Assembly (NCBI GenBank): GCA_025331445.1
Contig: JAIWNE010000182.1
Location: 1-43,217, forward strand
Length of the DNA: 43,217 bases
From: Blakeslea trispora
Lineage: Eukaryota > Mucoromycota > Mucoromycetes > Mucorales > Choanephoraceae
Direction: 5' to 3'
The translations under genes and the position numbers were made by a program. Below, one piece after another: positions 1-10,500 of this stretch. The notes below the pieces were generated by a model that made no database searches, was not told where the DNA came from, and was given only the letters and a program-made list of their open reading frames with translations. Positions within the stretch are counted from its first letter, which is position 1. The number at the start of each line of letters is the position of its first letter.

Positions 1-949
1 ACCTTCTTTCTTATGTGCACATGTGGTCCACCTATCTAAGTATTGTCTCTGGTTATTGCCCTAGCTTTTTGAATTACAGTTTCCCTTTATATACCGTCGT
101 TCAGGATACCTGGTCTTCTCATGTCGCCATCTCTCTACCTCATCTTCAAGAAATGCTCTTTATCCGCCTATTCTCCTTCCACTACTATGGTCTGGCTTTT
201 AAAGGTTGCCGAATCTCTTTTGATTGAACTTGGGGTTCCTTCCAACTTTACTGCTTGTGGTTTCTTCTTTTTATGACTTCTCGCCTTTGCTCATGCTTAC
301 ATGGGTGCTTCATCTCAGATGAGCTTGCCTCATCGCCTTGAATCTCTTTCGTGACAAGTAAAATACCGCTTCCAAATTATTTTGACTTGACTGTCTTACC
401 CGAATGAACTTCTCTTTATCAGCTGTTTACTTCTGACTGTTGCTCTCACTGTTGGCTGGACTCATGAGTTTACCTAATCGCAACTAAAGGACACAACATG
501 CTCATGACAAAGTACATGTGTAAAGGATCGCGTCTCATCTTTATTTTTTTTTGTTTTTTAGACTTGCTATACTACTTACTTTCTTCCTCTATTGTTTCTG
601 ACTCTTGTATGTACTGGTGTCGAGTGATCTCTTATTTAGTGTTGCTCATGACCTTGCATGTTGCTTCAAGTTGGCTGTTAAGAAAAAAATAATTTCGAAA
701 AAAACCACCCTCGGTTAAGGCTGTATTTTTTTTCAAGCGCAGCTACTGCAAAGCGATTAATGTGCTTACTGAAGGCTCTAGTCATGAGAATTATCCCATT
801 TCTGCTTCCTATACTGCTTCTTATGATCCCAAAAGGTACCTATATCAAAGCCTAGCATGTCAATCTATCTGGATACACCCGATGTAGTATTCCCATTACA
901 AAAAAGGACATCTGAGCTACAAATTAGCCTAAAGAAGAACCCATATATA

Positions 950-1165
950 CACTGACGTCCAAAAGTGTTCAAATGTTTTCACTTTTAAGGGGTTTTCGGA
1001 GTTTTCGGGGGTTAAACTCAATTTCATGAGATGGCGTCAGCCAATAAAATGTAGAGAATACTCTTTCCTTTCTAACACAATTTGAATCGCCGCATTTGGT
1101 TTTGTGTAACAAAAGTTACAGTGCTTCAAAATCAGACAAAACATTTGAACACTTTTGGACAGGTA
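950..1165. repeat. Left long TIR of outer Tc1 element (partner 4013-4229)
   Basis: About 216 bp, a near-perfect inverted match to 4013-4229. Each TIR is itself bounded by the same ~18-bp motif in opposite orientations: GTCCAAAAGTGTTCAAATG at the outer edge and its reverse complement at the inner edge (~1142-1160; partner ~4017-4036). These are the probable transposase binding sites. The arrangement resembles IR/DR Tc1 elements, except that the two sites within one TIR are inverted rather than direct. Confidence 0.85.
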
Positions 1166-2800
1166 CAGTGACCCGCAAAACTGTTCAAAAAGATTTTTTT
1201 TTTACTTTGAACCTTATGATCGGGTATTCAAACACATTTTAAACCCCTTTTATCATACCTTGTTAGAAAGCCTCAGTAATTTACTATATGATGACCAGGT
1301 TACACAATGATTGGTTGACCTTGAAATAAATACCACTATTTTGAAAAAAAAAGTCTTTTTGAACAGTTTTGCGTGTGTCCGAGAAGAATTATAACCAAGG
1401 GAAGGGGGCTAGTATTTGAAATTATTTTGACGCGTAATTGTTTTTTTTCTTCTTTTCTTCACTTTTTTAAAGGTTTGTGTAAATTTTGGTTGGTTTTGTC
1501 AAACCAATTTAATCGACATTGCTCCATCTAGTTACATCTACTTGACATCTACCAACATGCCCAAACACATCAGCAATGACAAACGAAATGACGCGAAAGC
1601 TATGCTTTCCAAAGGTAAAAATGTTCGCGAAGTAGCGCGTCAGCTGGGTATCAGTCAAGGTACCGTTTCAAACATTCGTGGTGAGATGAACTTGGAGATT
1701 CCTCAACATGCGGGTGGCCGACCAGGTAAGATCAGCAAGAATCTCGGTCGCAAGGTACTTCAAGGTCTTTCTGCTGGCGTTTTCAAGACCGCAAAAGATG
1801 CGCAGCGATTCTTGGCTGATCAACAAGTTGTTGTTTCTGAGGATACCGTGCGTAGGTTTCTCAAAAGCGCCAAAATGACAGCTATTCATAAGCCAAAGGT
1901 CCTTCCTCTAACACCTAAGCGTATGAAAGACCGCTTGGAATGGGCCGAGGCTCACAGAAGTTGGACTATCAACGATTGGAGGTCTGTGATGTTCTCCGAT
2001 GAGACCAAAATCAACAGAATTGGCTCGGATGGCGCTCAATGGGTTTGGAAAGCCGATGATAAGGAGTCGAAAGCGTTTCAGCTTGACCATCTCTACAAGC
2101 ATGGAGGTGGTCTCATCATGCTTTGGGGCTGCTTTTGTTGGAAAGGTCCAGACTTTCTTGCGAAGATCAATGGCAAGATGGACTCTGAGATGTACACTCA
2201 AATCATAGACGATGAGTTGGTCAGATTGCTAGAATTCTATGGTTATACTGAGGATGACGCCATATTTCAGCATAATAATGACCTCAAGCATACTTCCAAG
2301 CATACCAAACGTCATCTCAAGGATTGCAACATTCAAGTTCTCGACTGGCCGTCCTTCTCGCCCGACTTGAATCCCATTGAGAACCTTTGGAGTATAGTCA
2401 AAAGACGTTTAGCTGCCTTTGACAATGCTCCAGGCTCTATTGCTGAGTTATTTGATCGTGTAACTCAAATTTGGAACAATATTGATACTGAAACATGCAA
2501 CAATCTTGTTGAAAGCATGCCTAATAGAATAGCTGATCTTATTGCCGCTAAAGGTAGTCAAATCCCCCATTAATAAAATATAATGCACACCCGCAAAACT
2601 GTTCAAAAAGACTTTTTTTTTTCAAAATAGTGGTATTTATTTCAAGGTCAACCAATCATTGTGCAACCTGGTCATCATATAGTAAATTACTGAGGCTTTC
2701 TAACAAGGTATGACAAAAGGGGTTTAAAATGTGTTTGAATACCCGATCATAAGGTTCAAAGTAAAAAAAAAATCTTTTTGAACAGTTTTGCGGGTCACTG
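1166..2800 (+). mobile_element. Inner Tc1/mariner element nested in the outer one
   Basis: A 1,635-bp element begins CAGTGACCCGCAAAACTG at 1166 and ends with the complement at 2800, with TA at 1164-1165 and 2801-2802. It has ~215-bp TIRs (1166-1379 and 2585-2800) that are very similar to each other, and each is again bounded by inverted copies of a CGCAAAACTGTTCAAAAAG motif. It is inserted exactly at the inner edge of the outer element's left TIR. TIR identity and the open transposase frame suggest it is the younger insertion, as the nesting requires. Confidence 0.95.
1542..2573 (+). CDS. Tc1-like transposase, full-length but with altered catalytic triad
   Basis: 343 codons, uninterrupted, the usual length for a Tc1 transposase (DDE endonuclease that cuts and rejoins element ends at TA sites). 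The N-terminal part (residues ~10-115) is a paired-like double helix-turn-helix with a GRPGK linker around residue 58-62. The catalytic region starts at VMFSDETKIN (first Asp). The third acidic residue is in PDLNPIENLWS. The second position, normally Asp in the QxDNDPKH motif, reads QHNNDLKH here: codon 2274-2276 is AAT (Asn, residue 245) and codon 2283-2285 encodes Leu instead of Pro. Both are single transitions from the family consensus. The sister transposase in the outer element keeps the Asp. The protein is therefore probably expressed-looking but inactive. The start ATG at 1542 follows the TIR and a T-rich leader; the stop is just inside the right TIR. Confidence 0.93.
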   Translation: MTSTNMPKHISNDKRNDAKAMLSKGKNVREVARQLGISQGTVSNIRGEMNLEIPQHAGGRPGKISKNLGRKVLQGLSAGVFKTAKDAQRFLADQQVVVSEDTVRRFLKSAKMTAIHKPKVLPLTPKRMKDRLEWAEAHRSWTINDWRSVMFSDETKINRIGSDGAQWVWKADDKESKAFQLDHLYKHGGGLIMLWGCFCWKGPDFLAKINGKMDSEMYTQIIDDELVRLLEFYGYTEDDAIFQHNNDLKHTSKHTKRHLKDCNIQVLDWPSFSPDLNPIENLWSIVKRRLAAFDNAPGSIAELFDRVTQIWNNIDTETCNNLVESMPNRIADLIAAKGSQIPH

Positions 2801-2836
2801 TATAAAAAAATGAAAAGGATCTTTATTAACTCCACT

Positions 2837-3868
2837 TCAGTACTTTGTCCAATAGCCTTTTGCCTTTATACACTGTTCTTTACGATTGGGCATGCTATTT
2901 ATGACATTTTGACAGTCTTGGATGGTAATTTTCTTATACCAAACCTATTGCACCCTCTCATAAAGCTCATTCATGCCACTTGGAGGAGTTGGATACTTAT
3001 TAAGACGGCGCTTCAACAGGGACCACATATTTTCAATTGGATTTAGGTCCGGTGATTGAGGAGGCCACTCCATGACTTGATAATCCTGGTTTTCGAGGTA
3101 TTTTATCACGCTTTTGGCCTTATGCTTAGGATCGTTATCCTGCTGGAACCAGACCTTAGAACGGTTTAAGCCCAGTTCTTCGCACATGAACTCGATGGAT
3201 TGTTCCAGTTCGTCTTCCAAAATGGACTGAGAAAGGGTCTTGTCCATGTTTCCATCGATCTTGCACATCCAGCCTACTCCTGCTGCAGTGACAGCACTCC
3301 AAAGCATGATACTACCACCTCCGTGCTTTACTGTCGGCTTAACATGCCTAGGTTGAATGGCCTCGTTGTCGCGAATCCAGGCTCATGTGCGACCGTCGGA
3401 GTCAAACCGGTTGATTTTTGTTTCATCTGTAAATATAACACGTGCCCAGTCCGCTTCAGTCCAATCGCGATGAGCACGACACCATGCAAGACGCTTCTTT
3501 GCATTGACTTTCGTGATTAATGGTCGGCTTTCCTTTTCTATAGCAGCAAGACCAAACAAATTCAAAGCCCGACCAACAGTTTGGCGACTCACACTGACAC
3601 TGTGATCACGTTTGAGTGCTCTACAGATGTCTACAGCGGATTTTTTTCCACCCCCGGTCATTTGATGAACACAATAGTGCTTATCAGTAGGTGTCAGCTT
3701 TTTGGGACGACCTGCTTTTTGAATTTTTTTGCCCGGATTAACTGTTTTTGAGATTGTATGAATTCTACCCAGACTCAATTTACACTCCGAAGCCATTTGA
3801 CGGAATGATTTTCCGTTTTGGAGCAAGGCAATGACGTCGTTGCGTTGTTTACTTGAAATAGAGCGCAT
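2837..3868 (-). pseudogene. Tc1-like transposase of the outer element, two nonsense codons
   Basis: Read from ATG at 3868 the frame has the same 343-codon layout as the inner transposase and ends at TGA 2837-2839. Two in-frame stops interrupt it: TGA at 3383-3385 (between DGRT and AWIRDNE, where relatives usually have an aromatic residue, consistent with TGG to TGA) and TAG at 2945-2947 near the C-terminus. The fold is otherwise complete. The N-terminal helix-turn-helix includes a GRPKK linker. The DDE residues are all present: IFTDETKINRF (first Asp), WFQQDNDPKH (second Asp) and PDLNPIENMWS (Glu, 34-residue spacing class). Sequence differs substantially from the inner copy, so these are two families rather than two copies of one. 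Confidence 0.88.
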
Positions 3869-4642
3869 CTTGATGTGGTTGACCAAAAAATGATAAAATA
3901 AACTTACTTTGATATGAAATGTGTGTATGAGATGTGGAATACTGGAAAGCGCAAAAAAAACGGGATATTGATAAATCAAACTGCGGTTGTGGCCAAATTG
4001 TGGTTTTTTAAATACCTGTCCAAAAGTGTTCAAATGTTTTGTCTGATTCTGAAGCACTGTAACTTTTGTTACACAAAACCAAATGCGGTGATTCAAATTG
4101 TGTTAGAAAGGAAAGAGTATTCTCTACATTTTATTGGCTGTCCTCATCTCATAAAATTGAGTTTGAACCCCCGAAAACTCCGAAAAACCCTAAAAAGTGA
4201 AAACATTTGAACACTTTTGGACGTCAGTGTAGCATTTATTTGATTCAAATTAATAAAATCAAAGAAACTCAATTTGCCCATATTACCTAAATAATCCAAT
4301 CATATGCCAAGCGCATCCAAAAGTTAAAGCGATACGATTAGCCCATTTATTGCTTATACTTCTAAATCTTGTTAAATCATCATTACTATAGACTCAAAAG
4401 GCCATTTGTCACTATAACTCCCCTTTAAAACCTAAGCTAGATATAATTCGACTATAAGGCACTCCTATTCAAAGTAAGCTCGTATGACACTTTACCCATG
4501 GCCCAATTCTTGTGTTTCTGCATCAGTTTTCATTGTGTTTCTGCCTATTTTTCTTTGGAACCGCATATGAAAAAAACAAATATTTCGCAAGGTTATTTTA
4601 CAATTACTTGAGTCACTATATACACCCTCTACGCCGTGGTGT

Positions 4643-5361
4643 AGAGCATAAGTCAATTTGGGCAGACTATATCTTGCTAAGAGAGGATGGACTCGTTCCA
4701 AGGCATTGTAAGCTTCTTGAACCTTGTTTCTTCTTATATTGGCAGGATCACCACGTTGAAAAAACAAACCCAAAGCTCCACCGTATGCCATTTCTGCAAA
4801 CTCATAGTTGTGAGTCGCATACATGGTCCCCTTGACTTCGAAATGGCCAATTCGTCCATGACAAAGAGTAGACTTTCTCGTAATCTGAGACATTAACTTG
4901 ATAGGAGAAAGGGCAGACTTTTCTCTGTAGTTTAAGTCCTTGGTTTCTTTCAAAAGATCTCCTGCGTTTTGAACAGTTTTTCAGTTCTACATGTACATAT
5001 ATATACAAAAGAAAATATATGCTTTATCTGGATAAGCCATCTTTCGACATTCACTTTCTTTAAGCTTCGAATGAACCTTACAGACCATCTTCAAGGTATC
5101 ATCACTGTTTTTTGTTAATGGTTGCAGCTTCCAATCCAGACAAGGATATTTAAAGGAGGCTGAAAACTTGCGATACTTTTGATCCTCTGGGTACAGAACT
5201 TGCATGCAGACGCAACAAAAGCCATAAAGTTTCTTAAGGATGAATTTTTGAAAAGTTTTGGATTTGCTTCTTTTGCAAGTTTTTAAATGTAGACAAATTA
5301 GTATCTTGAACTCTCCAAGAAAAGAGCATAGCAGCAGATTGATACAAGAGAATAGACACAA
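4643..5361 (-). pseudogene. Helitron-like protein fragment (N-terminal Cys-rich region)
   Basis: Two minus-strand blocks lie in the same reading frame. The first (5361-5040) contains a cysteine-rich stretch CCVCMQVLYPEDQKY followed by a Trp/Pro-rich segment and further cysteines. The second (4950-4650) reads LNYREKSALSPIKLMSQI and then an aromatic, Gly-rich region. That order (Cys-rich finger, then an 'xLSPIKLM' block) resembles the region upstream of the Rep/helicase domains in fungal Helitron and Pif1-associated proteins. This is recognition by pattern only. A stop (4987-4989) separates the blocks, and the frame runs into the family D end at 4643, so the gene is broken. No Rep HUH motif or helicase is visible. 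Confidence 0.35.
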
Positions 5362-5539
5362 GTAAGTGGTTTACAAAGATACAATTACGCATGAAAAATG
5401 CTTTATTTATACTATTTAGAGTGTTTTGCGCTATCAACTTTACATTCACAATGTACAACGATGAAATTTAATAGCTCAACTCGTTCAAAAAAAAAGAGTT
5501 TATATTTTTCGAAAAAAAAAAAGACGTAGCAAGGAGGAA

Positions 5540-6430
5540 TTAATCACCCATGGCGTTGTCTTCTTCCTCAGTGGTGATATAACCAGCAGTGGCACTGACA
5601 ATGACGGCAGCATTAAGTGGCACAGAGTCGTTAACCAATTGGTTGTACGTTAGGGACTCATGGTCCCAATTCTCCAGTTTCGCACAACGAGGATTGTATT
5701 CGTACACCGTTCTGATCGTACGAGGCACAGGACGACCATTGCCAGAGTTATTGCCCCTTTCAGAGACACGATCCCTCGTCATTACAGGGTTGAAATTTGG
5801 AATAACCAAATTCAATCTTACTATCAAAGACAAAAAAAAAGGAGTTTACATTTATTGTCAATCTCATTCAATGTGCAAATAGTTTTACCAAGTCTCTCGT
5901 AGAGATCGTGTAAATATATAGCAAAGCTATCAGAGTTCAAGCGTTCCTGTGGAACAGGCTTTTCGTTATTAATGTTTTCCCAAACATATTTATAACAAGG
6001 AATTCCATTTTAAGGAATTCTCGGTTTCTTGGAAACTCTTTCATTCTGATTTTTCTTGCAGTAGTTGCAATCACATTGCCCTCGTGATCTAATGTCAACA
6101 ATGGTCGAGCACTATCAACACTCATAGGAATGCTGACATGCGCTTTGTTGTTGTCATTAAAAGAAACGCACTGATGTTTAACGATCATATAATTTTGCGT
6201 TAGATTTAATTTTGCATTCATTTATACACTTACCCGTAAAGTGATGCCGAGTTTCAACATTACAGTAGCGAAGAAAGTAGTACATAAGCACAGGACTAGA
6301 AATGTATAAACGCACTCTTTGCCCAGCGTCAATCGCCTTTGCCTCCATTAGCAGTTTTTTGGATGAGATCCGAAAGGTAGGTTGCTCAACCATAATACAA
6401 TCATTGAATTGCCGAGAATCATTTTAAAAA
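5540..6430 (-). CDS. Unrecognised multi-exon gene, frameshifted
   Basis: I do not recognise the product. Coding character is clear in three blocks. 6430-6235 contains RISSKKLLMEAKAIDAGQRV. 6170-5890 contains SIPMSVDSARPLLTLDHEGN and then ERLNSDSFAIYLHDLYERL. 5820-5540 is Arg/Asn rich, ends in an acidic tail and stops at 5540. The intron 5821-5888 (68 bp) has a canonical donor and acceptor and joins two open frames exactly. A second likely intron starts at the GTAAGT complement near 6233, but its phase fits only if one G of a GGG run is ignored. The middle exon needs one extra A in the run at 6008-6011 to stay open. Homopolymer positions make assembly error as likely as decay. It is divergent from the gene starting at 7580, with ~1.1 kb between. 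Confidence 0.4.
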
Positions 6431-7579
6431 TAAGTTACAAAGATACTCATTTGACCATCTGATGTTCATGCTTTATAGCTTTTTGATGAGTTTGTAAGAC
6501 ATGATTTTTTATTTGATAAGGATGGATTAGTGTTCTTGGTCATTGGGATCGATAATTTTAACTTAGTGGTTTAGGAGGCCAGCTTATAGATTGAGGATCC
6601 TTATCGGGGATCATGTATCCAGTGTTTTGTGTATCAAGTAATAGCTATCAGCTCTGTGAAATCTTCTCAGTAATTGATTTTGAACAATGAGATATTCTCT
6701 TGATAAATGAATTGAAGTTTTGTACTAGTGTTAGGCATCACAAGTTTTATCAAAATCTCTCAGGATTTATTACGAATGTACTATTATGTTCTTCTAAAGC
6801 ATGCTTAGTTTTTGGAAGTTATTTAATAATCTAATTGAAAATAGTATTAATTGAAGAAAAACCCCTCTCTCGTCAAAAGCTTATTCATAAAGACAGACAA
6901 TCTATATCTACTACAGTACCAATATCTGTGCTAAAAATACTAACTGTTAACAAAAGTTTGAGGGCTTAATTTTAAAAAAGAATTGATCCGTGCATAATGC
7001 GGGATAAAATTCTGTACCTGAAGTACAAAACATACACATAGTAGTTTGACAATACATATGCTTGCACAAAAATCGAATGTAGCACAAGCACGGACACAGG
7101 CACAAAAAGACATTGATTTTTGATTTAAGATTTTCGAGTTTATATTACAGGTCATGCGGCAATAACAAATAGATAGCTCTTGTTGTCTTCAGGACATATT
7201 TTTTGTCTCTTGAAAAGGAATATGCTTGTCATCATGTCATGAGTAAACAACTCACTCTCTATTGTTATCGCACCAATTTTTCTTCTTTTTTTTCTTCCTT
7301 TTTCTTATATATATAATAAAAGTCTTCACAATGTGTATTGTTACACTGCTTAGCATGCCACACAAAGAACTTCTATTACTTTAAATAAACCCACGCTGAT
7401 AAGCCAACACACACAACTCTCATCGTTTATACTTGGTGCTCGTACGCTGATTGGTTTGAGTCTATAAATTTATTCGACTAGTGTATTTATGGTACCATCA
7501 CTTTAAAGCTTATAGGCGCCATTTTGACAATCCCTTGCTTATTGCATTAAACTTTTCGAAAAAAAAAGCATGTAATAGG
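6431..7579. other. Intergenic region between two divergent genes
   Basis: About 1.15 kb of AT-rich sequence with no convincing coding frame, tRNA or element end. It contains a CT-rich tract followed by a TATATATA run at 7270-7316. It should hold the promoters of the two divergent genes, but I can point to no specific site. Confidence 0.5.
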
Positions 7580-10500
7580 ATGGAGTCAATCTTGTCATCT
7601 TTCGTGGGTATTCTATTTCCACATACAATGGAGATTTACAATGACAATGGGAACATTTATTTTCTGCTATATGAAGCTTATTTCGGGTAAGCTATTTTAC
7701 TTGTTGTACATTTTTTCCTTCGGAAAGATCACAAACATTAAAATGACAATCAAGACCGTTATGAGTAACGTGCCTTCAGTTTTAAAACGGCGAAAATTAA
7801 AAATTGTTTCAAGTTTTCCTCTTCAATTTTTTTTGGTTTTATAGTGGGATCGAACCCATGACCCAAGAAGAAATTTACATATTTTCAAACTTTTTTATTA
7901 CAAATCTTTAGGGATTCTAACCTTTCGGTGAGAAAGGTATCTCTTCTCAACGAACTTCTTGACATCAGCTGCCACTTCTCTCCCGCGTTCTTGCTTGCTG
8001 TATGCTTCGGTATAGTTCATACAGCGCTGGAAATATCTTCTTATTTGAGCAATATTTGCAGCTTTGTCCAAGAACGCGGGAATATTCTTTTCTAAAGACT
8101 TAAATGTGTAATCACATCTAAGCCGGGCTTCTGTTTTAGCCATACCCCAGCACATTTCGATCCAATTGCATTCGCAATGGTACTTGAGGTATAGCTCGAA
8201 GATGTGGCCAGCATCTTTTACAACTTGTTGCAAAGCAGTTCTTTGAGCAACAAAGTCAGGTCTGCTACCCAAGAAGTGGGCAGCACAGCACATAGCCTTC
8301 TCGCCAGGGGAGTCTTGCCCACACCGAAGTTTCCACTGCTTGCCTTGAAGATCGCAGAGCCATTGACCTCTTTCTTCAAGGATTTTCTTGATACCTAATA
8401 TTTGCAGTTTGTTAGTCGTGTGATTATAGCTATTCAGAGTTATTTACCCTTAAAGTATCTGACTTTTTTGGCCTTGGGTCGGCCTTTTGAGTCATGGGAG
8501 CAGATCTCCTTCTCATAAAAGAACGACTGGTGAAGAAGCTGACCAGTCGAGAGTTTGACAGTTGTGTCTCTGAACTGATACTTTTCAGACAGAGACCATG
8601 GTTTCTCACAGAGTGTCATCCGGCTTACAACCAATGCGTCATCGCTGTATGCCCCATGGTTTGAGCTGTTGTCAAAGAGGAATACAGCTCGGCATTAAGG
8701 GTGCAAGCTTTCAAACAACCCCATGACATGGTCCTTGAGTTGGGCAACCATGTCTTTGTAAGTCCACCAACCATCTCTACTCTCGCCAGCTTTAAACAGT
8801 TTACGAAAGGTCCATCCCTGGATCCTCATCGTTCCTTGACAGGGACACTGGAACTCACTTACCATGATGGAAGAACCAGGCCCTTTCTTTCAAATGAAGG
8901 ATTCACTCTCCAAACTCCAGATGTCTTCCTTCCCATCATTTGCATAGAAGGTCGACTCGTCATGGGTCACAAAGACAATCTTTTCTTCACCGTCGTTCAA
9001 CACAGTTTCCAGGATTCTTTCTCGGTCTTCGCCTTCGTAGAACTCGGATCTACGCATGTAATCCATCATGCGGGCAGACCACTCCTTTCGGTATGCCACA
9101 ACATCCTCTCGCTCATGGCCGTTAAAAAACATGCCTTTCTTCTGCTTGCCATAGGTGTATCCCCACTCATGTAAGTACTTGCTAATGGTTGATATACTTA
9201 CAGAGCCGGTAACACCTAGGCAAGAAGGCACGACTTCCTCATCAATGTATCTCTTGATGTCCACAAGAGAACGCTCGGCAGCCTTGGCCTGCTGGATGTA
9301 CTCCAGAACCTTTGACTTGATGTCGTTATGGCTCTGGAACGACTCTTTCTTGGTATGAATACCTTGGCTGTGATCAGAAAGATCACCATGCTCAAGGTAT
9401 TCCTTGGCCCAGCTAACTATGCTCTTGGCCCGATAGTTCTTGGAGGTATCAGGCCAAAGGGATTCCGCATCCTTCTGACTAGCCTCACCCTTCTTCAACC
9501 CCTCCAAACTGTTCTCAAAATATCTGAAAACCGAGATGAGTCTGAAAGCATTGTAGGAATCCAATAAGCTTCCTTCGCGCTTCTTGTTCATTACAGGCTT
9601 GATTTGCTCATGCAACGCTTCCATTGACTCATTGATCAGGAGGAGTTCTTCTTGAGGGTGAGTTAACTGCTTATCTTCATCCACATTTGCTGCTTCGGTG
9701 ATCACAGTAATTCCGAAGTTAAACAAACTCGATTTAGGATCGACTTTGTTAGCTTCGACTCTACGCCGCCACTTGGTGGTTCTAGAGTCATTAGAGTAAT
9801 GACCCTTTCTCTTTCTGATGCTTGATCCATCATCTTTCAATCCATCGAGAGCAGAGCTGCTGATATCTTCCTCCCAAGCTTGCCAATCTTCAACAGCCTC
9901 GACAACTTCAGCATCAACATTCTCAGCAACTGAAACACTGAGTTCTTCATTTTTTTCCATCTTTAACCATCTTCCGTTGCTATCCTTTTTCAAAGAAGCA
10001 GTTCTTGATTTTTTTTACTTGTAAAGGGCATTGTGATATTGTTAAAAGTGAAAAAGAAGTTAAATTTCTTGACACGATACCTGTAAATAATTATTGTTAC
10101 ACACATTAAGGAACATAAAACAAAACTTCAACAGGTTTTAATTGGCTGGTCGGTGTTTGTATTTTTAAGTATCGGAAAATTAATTTTAGGCCCTGTAAAG
10201 ACCTTGTTTCAAGATTTGGGCTTCTCATTTACCTCCCAGTCAAAAATTTCGAGAACCGACAAACTTTGAAGAGCTTCACAGAAAAACTTTTGCAGGCAAA
10301 AAAAAAATTCTAAACTTTTAACAATGTTCTAAAACATATTTAAAACAATATTAAAAGGTCAGATTTTGTTTTTGCCTGCAAAAGTTTTTCTGTGAAGCTC
10401 TTCAAAGTTTGATGATTTTTTCGGCGTTTTAAGACTGAAGGCACGTTAACTATGACTAACTTGATTCTATAAAAACCACACAGTTGCTACAGCGTCAAAG

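Larger units (their letters stand above)
950..4229 (-). mobile_element. Outer Tc1/mariner element (Tc1-like, DD34E)
   Basis: Terminal inverted repeats begin CACTGACGTCCAAAAGTG at 950 and end with its complement at 4229. TA dinucleotides flank both ends (948-949 and 4230-4231). The uninterrupted site is visible in the other family D copy near 13570-13585, where a single TA occupies this position, which proves the insertion and its target duplication. Without the inner element (1166-2800 plus one TA) the unit is ~1.64 kb. The long TIRs run 950-1165 and 4013-4229 (~216 bp each). The transposase is on the minus strand. Confidence 0.93.
1..4643 (-). mobile_element. Family D repeat, copy 1 (interrupted, truncated by window start)
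   Basis: Once the nested Tc1 insertion at 950-4229 is removed, the remaining ~1.36 kb (1-949 plus 4232-4643) is a clear inverted copy of 13191-14515. Examples are the stretch around 100-200 against 14330-14420, and 4490-4640 against 13195-13320. The homology stops at the same motif in both copies (GGCGTAGAGGGTG with ACACC just outside), so that motif is a real element end. The other end lies left of the window. No coding region is recognisable; the short frames at 15-227 and 498-692 are hydrophobic and not conserved as proteins. Because copy 2 has a matching short terminal repeat at 19373, I read this as one end of a second element of that family rather than as half of one long inverted repeat. 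Confidence 0.6.
7768..10446 (-). mobile_element. IS630/Tc1-type DDE transposon inserted in an intron
   Basis: A 2,679-bp element has imperfect ~29-bp terminal inverted repeats: ACGTGCCTTCAG at 7768 and its complement ending at 10446, continuing into a TTTTAAAACGGCGAAAA / TCTTAAAACGCCGAAAA core. TA flanks both sides (7766-7767 and 10447-10448), the target preference of this superfamily. It encloses the minus-strand transposase 7898-9993. The element sits inside intron 1 of the surrounding plus-strand gene and expands a ~116-bp intron to 2,797 bp without touching donor, branch site or acceptor. Confidence 0.88.

Noticed and set aside
7844..7862. B-box-like GGGTTCGATCCC on the minus strand, suggesting another tRNA
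   Set aside because: Only the T-arm segment is present; no A-box, anticodon arm or acceptor pairing at the right distance, and it lies in the 3' region of the IS630-like transposase.
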